Of a stretch of 64,000 nucleotides of DNA, positions 17,109 to 25,220 are shown piece after piece. Where the stretch lies: NCBI RefSeq assembly GCF_003752365.1, contig NZ_RJUO01000006.1, forward strand, positions 124,001 through 188,000, read 5' to 3'. The DNA comes from Frondihabitans sp. PhB188. GTDB lineage: Bacteria; Actinomycetota; Actinomycetes; Actinomycetales; Microbacteriaceae. The notes under the pieces are model-generated. The model was not told the origin of the DNA. It did not search any database and saw only the letters and a program-made list of their open reading frames with translations. Numbering within the stretch: the stretch's first letter is position 1; every line of letters begins with the position of its first letter. The position numbers and the translations under genes were made by a program.

Positions 17109-18418
17109 GAATCTACTTCGTCTAGAACCTCGGAGAGGCCGCGTGGAACGGCCTCCGGGAAGAATCCGCTCACGTAGGTCTCGAACAGCGACAGCTTGCC
17201 GGAAACCAGGTCTGCGGTCAGATCAGGATCCATAGACGTGAATCGCCGTAAGGCGCTCCGCCCTTCCCGCATCCACATCAACCAAACGATCTCTGGGTTG
17301 ACGTAGTCGAGTAAAACTGGGGAATGGGTGGTGAAGAGGATTTGGCGAGGTGACTCAGTAGTGAGATCGATGAGGTGTCTGAGAATCCAGGGATGAACCG
17401 CATTCTCGGGTTCTTCGATCATCAGCATTGAGGCTCTTGGATCGAACAGCGCTATAAGCAGGGCAAAGGTCTGAATGGTGCCGTCAGAGACTTCCGCTGA
17501 GTTCCAAGGCCTACCGACTCCTCTTTCCTTGAACTGGACGGCCAAGCGTCTGTCTTCCGTGGGAACGATAGTGATTTGCGTCAACCCGGGGACGATTGAG
17601 CGCATGGCCTCTTCGACTCGCTGCCAAGCATCTGGGCTTCTGCGCCGAAGGTTGTCGGCCGCTCCTGGGACGTTCTCGCCAAATCGTCCAAGTTCAGCAT
17701 TAGGCGTTGCAACGCCGGATGTTCGCGATAAGTGTGGCGACAGCTGGAAGACCTTTACTCTGCCGACGTGCTCGGAAAGCAAGCCGGCTACGTTCAGATA
17801 GCGCCAGCCTGTTACGACAAGCTCGGTGGCACCTGGTGCACGCCCCCACTGGTCCCACGCAAAGTCTTTGTCGAGAAATGGCCTGACCAACTCTGCTATT
17901 TCCCCGGCGTTAAGCTGAGTGTGTTCACCGATCGTATGAGTCATCTCCTGACCCCGAAAGCGGAGGTCGACAAGCAGTTGACCCGCGGCATCCGAGACAA
18001 TGAGCCACTCCTCAAGAATCTCGAAGTCGGCCAAGAGCTTTTGCGAGGCAGCGTGGAAGCTGAAGCCATGAACCATCCGCAACGAGAGGTCCGATGGCCA
18101 CTGTTCTCCAAGGTGTCTTCTCCAATAGACACCCCTCTCTCCGCTGAGGTCTTCAGCCGAAACTTCTGCTTCGACCTCGAATGAGATGGGGCGTTTGGCA
18201 CGACGCGTCCTTCGATGCGCGATATTTTCGTAACCGCCGGCTCGACTTACCGCGAACTCGAGATCGTGACGATGAGCATCGGACAAAAAGGTCAGGGCAT
18301 CAACGAGGTTGCTCTTGCCCGCCCCATTTGGGCCGGTCACTACCGATAAGTGATCGAATTCTGCTTCTAAGTCGTATAGCGACTTGAAGGCCGCCACCTT
18401 GATCCTGCGAATTTCCAT
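17105..18418 (-). CDS. AAA ATPase of the OLD/AAA_21 type
   Basis: 437 residues. Walker A VVTGPNGAGKSNLVDAL near residue 30, ABC-like signature EVSDGTIQTF, Walker B MLMIEEPENAVHP and the switch histidine in LFTTHSPVLLDYV. There is no C-terminal TOPRIM domain as in full OLD proteins; that role seems to be supplied by the overlapping DUF4276 gene. The arrangement is comparable to PARIS (AAA ATPase plus DUF4435), where the ATPase senses a phage factor and the partner is the effector. Defence function is inferred from family and context. Confidence 0.85.
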   Translation of the reverse strand: MEIRRIKVAAFKSLYDLEAEFDHLSVVTGPNGAGKSNLVDALTFLSDAHRHDLEFAVSRAGGYENIAHRRTRRAKRPISFEVEAEVSAEDLSGERGVYWRRHLGEQWPSDLSLRMVHGFSFHAASQKLLADFEILEEWLIVSDAAGQLLVDLRFRGQEMTHTIGEHTQLNAGEIAELVRPFLDKDFAWDQWGRAPGATELVVTGWRYLNVAGLLSEHVGRVKVFQLSPHLSRTSGVATPNAELGRFGENVPGAADNLRRRSPDAWQRVEEAMRSIVPGLTQITIVPTEDRRLAVQFKERGVGRPWNSAEVSDGTIQTFALLIALFDPRASMLMIEEPENAVHPWILRHLIDLTTESPRQILFTTHSPVLLDYVNPEIVWLMWMREGRSALRRFTSMDPDLTADLVSGKLSLFETYVSGFFPEAVPRGLSEVLDEVDS

Positions 18419-18500
18419 GGGCCCACTCTGTCAGTCAGGCGCGTCAAGCTCCATGGCGGAAAGTGATGTCTCGTAACCCTAGGGATATGGGATGTCCCAC

Positions 18501-18518
18501 GGTCTCGACTTCGAGACC
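18501..18518. repeat. Palindrome upstream of the serine recombinase
   Basis: GGTCTCGA-CT-TCGAGACC, perfect 8-bp arms, about 110 bp before the recombinase start. The half-site GTCTCGA recurs at 20836, 20888 and 20971, which suggests a recombinase crossover or binding site. Confidence 0.5.
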
Positions 18519-18627
18519 CGAGCTAAGTCCGGATATCCGCCACGCCGAACTTCCCAAATCTATGTGCCAAAAGCGTCTGCTCGAATCTGTGTAGTCAGGC
18601 ACTGTTTTGGGACACGTTGGAGGTTAC

Positions 18628-19209
18628 GTGGGGAATCTCATCGGTTATGCACGAGTCTCAACGAAGCAGCAGCAGACCGACCGGCAGAAGGCCGATCTTC
18701 TCACCGCCGGCGTTCGTCGTGATGACCTCTACATCGATCACGGTGTGTCCGGTGCTCGCTCGTCCCGTCCGGAGTTCGATCGCGCATTGGGGGCAGTTCA
18801 TGAGGGTGACACGTTGGTGGTGACGACGCTGGACCGTTTAGGTCGATCGACGCAGAACATGCTGTCTTTCGCTGAAGCTCTTCGAGCGAGGTCGGCGGGT
18901 TTGCGCGTGTTGAACCTTGGGGGAGGGGACGTGGACAGGTCGACGCCGATGGGGTCGATGGTCTTCACGGTGATGTCGGCCCTGGCTCAGATGGAGCTCG
19001 ACATTAAGAAGGAGCGAATCACCGACTCGGTGTCTAAGCGTCGAGCTGCTGGGGGAGACCTGGGTGGCCGCCCCCGGAAGGTGACTGATCGGCAGATCCA
19101 GAACGCGATCCGGTTGATCGATGGGGGAGAGGCCGCGGCGGGTGTTCTTCGCGATCTCGGATTGTCTCGGTCGACGTTTTACCGTCGAGCTCGAGCGCTA
19201 CAGCCCTGA
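18628..19209 (+). CDS. Serine recombinase, resolvase/invertase family
   Basis: 193 residues. Catalytic serine in IGYARVSTKQQQTDRQ; conserved VVTTLDRLGRSTQNML and MGSMVFTVMSALAQMELDIKKERI segments; C-terminal GGRPRKVTDRQI...GVLRDLGLSRSTFYRRAR helix-turn-helix as in Hin/Tn3 resolvases. The GTG at 18628 is chosen because GGAGG lies four bases upstream and the family begins right at this point; an upstream TTG has no ribosome site. The last bases overlap the convergent gene at 19198. Confidence 0.92.
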   Translation: MGNLIGYARVSTKQQQTDRQKADLLTAGVRRDDLYIDHGVSGARSSRPEFDRALGAVHEGDTLVVTTLDRLGRSTQNMLSFAEALRARSAGLRVLNLGGGDVDRSTPMGSMVFTVMSALAQMELDIKKERITDSVSKRRAAGGDLGGRPRKVTDRQIQNAIRLIDGGEAAAGVLRDLGLSRSTFYRRARALQP

Positions 19210-19818
19210 CGTGTGTGGTGGCTTCTGCACTCGGTCCCCGCCGGGGTTATCAAGTTCGGCGGAACAGGTCAGGGTCTGGTTGTACAGGTCGGTGACGCGC
19301 TGCCCCCAATGCCTGGCGAAGTAGACACGGTAACCGCCGCCGACACCCCACAAAGCGGCTAAGGTCCAGTCGCCTAACGCTCCTGCCACCGAGTCGAAGG
19401 CGCGGAGAAAGCCGAGGAGAGCCCAGAAGGCGGCAAGGCCAACGTGAACCCACCCCAGCCCTGAACCGAAATCGGCTAAAGGTTTGAGGTATTTCGACTG
19501 CTTCGGCAGGGGCACTCCAGCAGGCGTGGGCCCTTTTCTAACCCATTGCCTTAGCGACCAGTACGCGGCGTACCCGCCGACTCGTCCCCACACCCAGAAC
19601 ATCAGGGCTGCGGAAAGAGCAAAAGCGACGCCGACACCGCCGACGAACCCCCACGCGGGCATGTTCGGGAAGAACGTGAATCGCCAGCTCAACCAGAGGG
19701 CCGTGAGGGCACTCCCGAGGCCGAGAACCTGCAGCCACGGGAACGCGTGATAACCAACGGTGCCGCCACCTTTATGAGGTGTTGCCCACCCCTTAGCCAA
19801 CAGTCTTCGTGCCCGCAT
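19198..19818 (-). CDS. Hypothetical multi-pass membrane protein
   Basis: 206 residues with four hydrophobic segments (LQVLGLGSALTALWLSW, GFVGGVGVAFALSAALMFWV, LGWVHVGLAAFWALLGFL, LGDWTLAALWGVGGGY). It starts inside the 3' end of the upstream membrane-protein gene (26-base overlap) and its tail overlaps the recombinase end. Family not recognised. Confidence 0.6.
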   Translation of the reverse strand: MRARRLLAKGWATPHKGGGTVGYHAFPWLQVLGLGSALTALWLSWRFTFFPNMPAWGFVGGVGVAFALSAALMFWVWGRVGGYAAYWSLRQWVRKGPTPAGVPLPKQSKYLKPLADFGSGLGWVHVGLAAFWALLGFLRAFDSVAGALGDWTLAALWGVGGGYRVYFARHWGQRVTDLYNQTLTCSAELDNPGGDRVQKPPHTSGL

Positions 19819-20362
19819 CCGCCCGGCTGTTGTCAGCTGACGGGCCTTGGAGCTGCTGGAGGAGCGTGTCGATCTTCGCGACCAGGTTCCGGGCCTGAAT
19901 GATCGAGAAGACCCCGATTCCGATGAAGAAAACGGTGATCACCCACGGGATCACCGCGGTGGGGTCTTGGGTGATGAGCCAGATCCCGAGGAGGGTGAAC
20001 AGGCCGAACCCGATCGGGTTGATCCAGTGCGCGCGCTCGTTCTGGGTGCGGCGTCGTTTCAGAGCGGGGACCCAGATGGAGGAGTCCGCGTCTTCGGGCA
20101 CCGCGCCTGTCTTCATCGCCCTATTGATTTCGATGGAGATGTTTCTGCCGCCGTCACGGCGCCGTTGACGCGCGATGATCGCCGTCATGAACCCTCCTAC
20201 AAGAAGCGCACCTCCGAGGCGAATGAAGGCGCTGACGAAGTTCAGTTTCGATGAGCCGTCTAGGAGGGCGATGCCGTAGGTGCCGAGGAAATAGAACCCG
20301 GTGAACCAGGTGAACAACACCCCAAGTGGTGCACCCTGCAGGTGCGCGCGGAACTGTTTCAT
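19793..20362 (-). CDS. Hypothetical membrane protein, paralogue of 33684-34256
   Basis: 189 residues, two N-terminal and two C-terminal membrane helices around a soluble loop. The loop-to-tail pattern TGAVPEDADSSIWVPAL...NPIGFGLFTLLGIWLI...IIQARNLVAKIDTLLQQL is matched by the protein at 33684-34256 (TGIVPGDARPEVWIPKL...SPVEFGFFTALGLYLV...FFQAGRQVARIDAALADL). The C-terminal helix looks amphipathic. Function unknown. Confidence 0.7.
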   Translation of the reverse strand: MKQFRAHLQGAPLGVLFTWFTGFYFLGTYGIALLDGSSKLNFVSAFIRLGGALLVGGFMTAIIARQRRRDGGRNISIEINRAMKTGAVPEDADSSIWVPALKRRRTQNERAHWINPIGFGLFTLLGIWLITQDPTAVIPWVITVFFIGIGVFSIIQARNLVAKIDTLLQQLQGPSADNSRADAGTKTVG

Positions 20363-20377
20363 GAGGGGGCGCCGCGG

Positions 20378-20644
20378 CTATCGGGTGAAGGCGTAGAAGT
20401 GCAGGTGGCCGGTGGCAAACAGGATGACGTCGATGATCAACCAGGCGTAGCCGATGATCACTGCCGCGAGGGCAAGACCTCGGCCGCGTTCTCCGGTGCG
20501 GCCGATGCGGGCCAGGGCGATATGACCGGTGATGATGCCGACGGGGAAGAACACGAATGCGAACACGAACGCGACGATCGCGAGTGTGCTGAACGGGGCA
20601 AGACCGCTCGTAGTGGGCGCGTTCGACGCGGCGGGGCTAGTCAT
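20378..20644 (-). CDS. DUF4190-domain membrane protein
   Basis: 88 residues: a Ser/Pro-rich start (MTSPAASNAPTTSG), then two hydrophobic helices with the DUF4190 signature FFPVGIITGHIALARIGRTGERGRGLALAAVIIGY. ATG at 20644 has GAGGAG upstream. Sits in line with two other membrane-protein genes of the same strand, possibly one operon. Confidence 0.82.
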   Translation of the reverse strand: MTSPAASNAPTTSGLAPFSTLAIVAFVFAFVFFPVGIITGHIALARIGRTGERGRGLALAAVIIGYAWLIIDVILFATGHLHFYAFTR

Positions 20645-20835
20645 GGGATCTCCTCGGGTAAGCGGCCGGGAAGATTCGGGCTTCACCGACCTGACCACAA
20701 GATAGAGCACCGCGTTCTCCCAGGGCAATGGGAAAATGCGTACTCTGCAACCCGCGAAGCGGCTTCAGAAATGGATGCCTCTCGGAAGTGATCGGGTCTC
20801 CGGCGACCGTGGATCATTGCTGCAAACCTGCAGCC

Positions 20836-20981
20836 GTCTCGAAAAACCCTGCCTGTTCACATCCGAGTCCACATACGGACAAACGACTTTTCGAGACACC
20901 AACTGTCCTGAAGGAACGCGGCTCGATTAGGTCTCATAACCGGGCCGTAAGGCGTCTCAAAACCTTTAGATTTTCGAGACG
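20836..20981. repeat. Cluster of GTCTCGAAAA inverted repeats, recombination-site-like
   Basis: GTCTCGAAAA at 20836-20845 faces TTTTCGAGAC at 20888-20897 (perfect 10-bp arms, 42 bp apart). A compact dyad fills 20953-20981: CGTCTCAAAA, eight bases CCTTTAGA, then TTTTCGAGACG. The compact dyad has the layout of serine-invertase crossover sites (A-tract arms around a short core). A serine recombinase lies 1.8 kb away and shares the GTCTCGA half-site. No gene is seen in 20645-21045. Confidence 0.55.
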
Positions 20982-21045
20982 TAGTCATGGGAGCGTTCGA
21001 CCGGCCTCCACGGCCATCCCCCAGTTGTCCGTCCTGGTGTCGGGG

Positions 21046-22275
21046 TTAGGACGTGGCTGGGTCGTAGATGTGTTTCTGGATGCGGAGGGCGAGGGTGCGG
21101 AGGGTGTCGGCGTCGTTGTCGGTGAAGGGGGTGGGCCGGGTGTCCATGAGGCAGAGGGCTCCGATGCGGTGTCCTTGGGGGTCTTGGAGGGGGTAGCCGG
21201 CGTAGAAGCGGATGTGGTGGGGTCCGGTGACGAGGGTGTAGTCGGCGTAGCGGTTGTCGAGGGTGGCGTCGTGGATGACGAGGTGTCCGGTTCTGCGGAT
21301 GGTGACGTCGCAAAACGACTCCGCCCGGGGCAGCTCAGATATCGTTGTGCCGGCGATGGAGCGCATTGTTTCGGTGTCGCTTCGAACGAAGGTGATCGCG
21401 GCGATCTCGGTGCCGAAGATGTTCTTCGCCTGCTGAGTGAAGCTCTCCAGATCGAGAGCGCGTTCCCGGCTGATGGTTTCGAACCGCTGCAGGGCGTCTT
21501 GTCGGTCTCGTTCGTCGGCTTCCTCAGTGGATCGGGTTTTCGGGCGGGCGGGGTCGAGGTTGTTGGCGATCCGGGATGCTATTTCTTCTGCCCATTGCCG
21601 GTAGAGGTGTGCGCCTTCGAGTTCGAAAGCGTGGTCGTGGGATTCGGGGACGAACACTATTTCCGGGTATGCCTTCATCAGCCGGAGGGTGGCAGAGTTC
21701 AGGCGCTGCCCGTGAGCGTCCACGACCCGGGCTAACGATTTAGGGAAGTGTGGGTTGATCCCGAACGCAGGGATTGCGAGAACGAACACTTTCGTCGACG
21801 CGGGTGCCCGGGTGAGGACGTCGAGGAGGATGTTTTCGAAGTAGTGGGTCCAGGTGCGGGTGGGCATGAGGTCGAGGGTTTCGTTGGCGCCGAACGACAG
21901 GATGATGATGTCGAACCGGGACAGGTCCAGCCCTGCGAGGGTAGGCAGGCCTGTGCGGATGGTCATCGACCCGTCGACGACGAGGTCGACGTCGGCGGCC
22001 CGGTTGGTGCGGGTCGAGAGGCTGCGGGCGAGGTACCCGGGCAGGCCGAGGTCGTGGGTGCGGACCCCGCGTCCGGTCGCTGCCCCGTCACCGATGATCA
22101 GAATCCGGTCGGGGTTGGTGCCACGGGCGTGGACATGGGGGGAGTCCGTCGCGACCGGGTGCCGGTTCCAGGAGTGCTGGCTTGTTGCCAACCAGGCGGA
22201 CACGAGTGGGCGAACAAAGAGATGGGTTGCACGGCTGAGCACGGCGACGTCCAAACGACACGGATGCCGACACAA
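21046..22275 (-). CDS. SGNH-fold domain fused to a GAF domain
   Basis: Up to 409 residues. N-terminal half: IIGDGAATGRGVRTHDLGLPGYLARSL and FDIIILSFGANETLDL correspond to SGNH/GDSL blocks I and III. Where GDSL enzymes have the nucleophilic serine this protein has Gly (GDG), so hydrolase activity is doubtful. C-terminal half is a GAF domain (FTQQAKNIFGTEIAAITFV...FYAGYPLQDPQGHRIGALCLMDTRPTPF), a small-molecule or light sensor fold. Likely a sensory protein. The TTG at 22275 has no clear ribosome site; a GTG at 22242 is an alternative. Confidence 0.75.
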   Translation of the reverse strand: MCRHPCRLDVAVLSRATHLFVRPLVSAWLATSQHSWNRHPVATDSPHVHARGTNPDRILIIGDGAATGRGVRTHDLGLPGYLARSLSTRTNRAADVDLVVDGSMTIRTGLPTLAGLDLSRFDIIILSFGANETLDLMPTRTWTHYFENILLDVLTRAPASTKVFVLAIPAFGINPHFPKSLARVVDAHGQRLNSATLRLMKAYPEIVFVPESHDHAFELEGAHLYRQWAEEIASRIANNLDPARPKTRSTEEADERDRQDALQRFETISRERALDLESFTQQAKNIFGTEIAAITFVRSDTETMRSIAGTTISELPRAESFCDVTIRRTGHLVIHDATLDNRYADYTLVTGPHHIRFYAGYPLQDPQGHRIGALCLMDTRPTPFTDNDADTLRTLALRIQKHIYDPATS

Positions 22276-22520
22276 TGGTCGACGCGGGAAGGAATTCCCG
22301 CTACACGGTCAGCGGTTGGAAGTCGGAACAACGCAACTGCACTGCAACCTAGGCTCAGACGCGTCGTGCGGTGCGTCTAGCCGGGGGCTTGACATAGCCC
22401 GGGTGGAGCCGACAAAATCACCGCGTTCCCTTTGGGCCGGGTTTCACCTGTTCCCGCCTTTAGACGCTTGAGTGTCACTGTCGGTGAGATCTTGCCTCAC
22501 GCTTGTCGCCAAAGGCCCTG

Positions 22521-23261
22521 TCAGCCGTGGATGCTGGTGTTCTCGGCGAGGTGTTTGCCCCAGATTTTGTAGGTGTTGGTGTAGCGGCGTTCTTCGGATT
22601 CCGGCCGCCACACGGAGTGCGTCAACTCCGGCGGGAAAGTGACCACATTCACGTGCGGGTATTCCGCGACCACGGTTCGGGTACGGCTGTTGAGGGTTTT
22701 CCCGTGAAGTCCTGCCGCCATTCGAGCAGGTTTTGACAGGGTTCCTGCGTTATCCAGCGGCGGGATCTCGCCAACCAGAATCCGGACATCCGGAGGTGTC
22801 TTCTTGGTGAGGGCGTCAAGGGTTGCCCGAAGGTGTTTGTCCCAGGTGGCCGCTGTTGTCACGGTGAGGGTGTCCGTAATCCCGGCCAGGAGGACGACGA
22901 TGTCCGCACGATCGATGAAGCTTTGGTTGCCGCCAATTGTTTTTGAGGCGTCGCGGAGTAGGGCGGTGCGGATGGGTGCGATGCTCCAGATGGTTCCTCG
23001 GCCGGTGCGCTGGCTGTGCTTTCGGGCGTAGAACGCAGGCAGGGAAAGGTCGTGCGTGCGCACCCCGAGGGTGAGTTCCCCGGGTTCCCCGAGGAACACG
23101 ACACGGTCAGGGTCGGGCCCTGGAACGGCGCCGGTGCTGTCGTCGTTGGGGTAGATGTCCCCGGCGGTGTCTTTGCGTCGGAAGAAGAATTCGATCAACC
23201 GGGTGTAACGCCAGGGATGAGTGAGCAGCCGTCGAAGCTGCAATGGGTTGCGATCGGGCAC
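22521..23261 (-). CDS. SGNH-fold protein without GAF, paralogue of the neighbour
   Basis: 246 residues from GTG 23261 (AAGGA seven bases upstream). Shares GVRTHDLSLPAFYARKHSQRTGRG and the IVVLLAGITDTL block with the SGNH half of the gene at 21046, but has GEPGEL in place of the GDS/GDG loop and lacks the GAF domain. Both nucleophile and oxyanion motifs look degenerate, so it is probably non-catalytic. The two genes are separated by a 245-bp gap. From 23262 to 23666 no convincing gene is seen. Confidence 0.65.
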   Translation of the reverse strand: MPDRNPLQLRRLLTHPWRYTRLIEFFFRRKDTAGDIYPNDDSTGAVPGPDPDRVVFLGEPGELTLGVRTHDLSLPAFYARKHSQRTGRGTIWSIAPIRTALLRDASKTIGGNQSFIDRADIVVLLAGITDTLTVTTAATWDKHLRATLDALTKKTPPDVRILVGEIPPLDNAGTLSKPARMAAGLHGKTLNSRTRTVVAEYPHVNVVTFPPELTHSVWRPESEERRYTNTYKIWGKHLAENTSIHG

Positions 23262-23666
23262 AGTCAATTCCTTGGCCCGCTAATGCGAGCGTGTCGGGTC
23301 GCATCCCAGCGAGCGACGATTTGACCTCATTGAACCGCATGACACCAGGCCGAGGGGCTGTTCTTGCAATGAGTGACGCATCTCTAATTCGCCCGGTCGA
23401 GGCAGGAGGCGATCGGGACCTGCTCAGCCGCCATGGTTCGTCTCGTAGCTCGCTATCCAGACGTGTAGATCGAAGGATCCCGGAAGCGCGCCCCAGTAAG
23501 CCAGCGCTGGCATTGCACACCGCCCGTTAGGCGGTCGTTCCCCGAACGTCCCGTGACCTACCGGGAGGGGGTCGAGAGCTCAGGAAACGTCTAGGTCCAT
23601 GCAGTCTCAACAGACTGTCCCGCGAAAGTGCCCGGCGAGGGTAGGTCTGACAGTACAGTGGCCGTC

Positions 23667-24236
23667 ATGCTGATCGGATACGCCCGCGTCTCGACCTCCG
23701 GACAAGATCTCGCGGCGCAGCGCGATGGTCTGCATGCACTCGGCGTAGAGGATCTGAACGTGCACGTCGACCACGGCATGTCGGGAACGTCGCGTGAACG
23801 TCCCGGTCTTCGTACTGCTCTCGCGGCGGTCCGCGCGGGCGACACTCTCGTGGTCACGAAGCTCGACCGACTTGCGCGGTCGCTCCGCGATGCAACAGAC
23901 ATCGCTGACGAACTGACGAAGAAGGGTGTGGCGCTCAACCTTGGGGGAGCGGTATACGACCCTACTGATCCAGTCGGCCGGCTCCTGTTCAACGTGCTCG
24001 GTATGGTCGCCGAGTTCGAGGCCGACCTCATCCGGGCACGCACCCGTGAGGGCATGGCGATTGCGAAGGCTGCTGGGAAGCTGCGCGGAGGCAAGCCCAA
24101 ACTCAACAAGGCGCAGGAGAAGCACCTGGTCCAGCTGCACCGCGCTGGAAGCCACACCACCAGTGACCTCGCCGAGCTCTTCGGCGTGGGACGAGCCACC
24201 GTGTACCGCGCGGTACACCGCGCTGACCCTCAGTAG
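23667..24236 (+). CDS. Serine recombinase, resolvase family
   Basis: 189 residues. Catalytic serine in MLIGYARVSTSGQDLAAQRD; then DHGMSGTSRERPGL, VVTKLDRLARSLRD, and C-terminal KLRGGKPKLNKAQEKHLVQL...TTSDLAELFGVGRATVYRAV helix-turn-helix. Start at the ATG that places LIGYARVS at the N-terminus, as in relatives. Followed after 135 bp by the kinase operon, so it may have brought that cargo. Only distantly similar to the other two serine recombinases here. Confidence 0.92.
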   Translation: MLIGYARVSTSGQDLAAQRDGLHALGVEDLNVHVDHGMSGTSRERPGLRTALAAVRAGDTLVVTKLDRLARSLRDATDIADELTKKGVALNLGGAVYDPTDPVGRLLFNVLGMVAEFEADLIRARTREGMAIAKAAGKLRGGKPKLNKAQEKHLVQLHRAGSHTTSDLAELFGVGRATVYRAVHRADPQ

Positions 24237-24371
24237 GACGTCCCCACTCCGTGAGTGTCAATGGGCTTCAGGGCACCTCCGGCAAACGATTAATGTCCCC
24301 CGTTCGTGGCATAGACCCCCTTGTTGACGATGCATCAGTATTAAGGCTGAGTGATCAGACAGGGGAAACAC

Positions 24372-25220
24372 GTGAACCAGCCGACATTGACGCCGGCCGA
24401 TGCCGCAGCCGCGGTCGGAGGGACCACGTCAACGTTCCTCGGCTCGGGAACGTTTGGGGAGACATGGCGCGTCGACGATGTCCTCATCGACGGCGAACGA
24501 CAGCCGGTGGCCGCGAAATTCCTGCAACCTCACAACTTCCACCCTGGGTTGGTGAAGCGTGAAATCGCGGGCCTGACGGATATATCGAGCCGCCGGATCA
24601 TGGGGTTTCACGAGGTTCGTACGGTCTCCATCGCTGGTACCGACTACACCGCGCTGCTCTGCGAGTACCTGCCCGGTGGCAGCGTGCAGGACAACCTGGC
24701 CGCAGACGGTGTTCCTGGGCACGCGGACGCCCTCGCGTTCGCCATCGAGCTCCTGCACGCGGTCAAGCAGCTTCACGCCGCAGAGCGGGTGCACCGGGAT
24801 CTCAAGCCCGAGAACATCATGCTGCGCAACGGCAGCTGGGACAGCCCGGTCCTGATCGACCTGGGACTGTCGAAAGCCGCCACAGAAACAACGATGACGC
24901 GCTACCCGCAACGAGTTGGGTCGTTGCTGTTCATGGCGCCGGAGCAGCTGCGCGGCGAACGCGCCCGGAAGAGCTCGGACCTGTGGGCCTGCGGCGTGAT
25001 CCTCTTCACCGTCCTGACCGGTCAGCACCCGTACATCACCTCCCTCAGTGGGAAGTCGGAAGACGAGGTTGCAGAAGAGATCACTGGACCCCCTCGAGCG
25101 CTTCCTGCGCACATTCCCGATGCGCTCCGCGACGTCGTTCTCCGACTGCTCAGCGAGGACGCGTTCGAGCGCGGCACCGCGAAGCGTGCACTGAAAGACC
25201 TGCGAAAGGCCGCAAAGTGA
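24372..25220 (+). CDS. Hanks-type Ser/Thr protein kinase
   Basis: 282 residues from GTG 24372 (AGGGG six bases upstream). Complete kinase core: glycine loop FLGSGTFGETWR, VAAKF lysine, catalytic loop VHRDLKPENIML, DLG in place of DFG (LIDLGLSK), MAPEQ, and SDLWACGVILFTVLTGQHP. No transmembrane helix or PASTA domains, unlike PknB-type growth kinases, so it is a stand-alone cytoplasmic kinase. Its stop overlaps the next start as GTGA. Such soluble kinases in variable regions are often defence or stress-signalling components; that role is inferred. Confidence 0.92.
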   Translation: MNQPTLTPADAAAAVGGTTSTFLGSGTFGETWRVDDVLIDGERQPVAAKFLQPHNFHPGLVKREIAGLTDISSRRIMGFHEVRTVSIAGTDYTALLCEYLPGGSVQDNLAADGVPGHADALAFAIELLHAVKQLHAAERVHRDLKPENIMLRNGSWDSPVLIDLGLSKAATETTMTRYPQRVGSLLFMAPEQLRGERARKSSDLWACGVILFTVLTGQHPYITSLSGKSEDEVAEEITGPPRALPAHIPDALRDVVLRLLSEDAFERGTAKRALKDLRKAAK

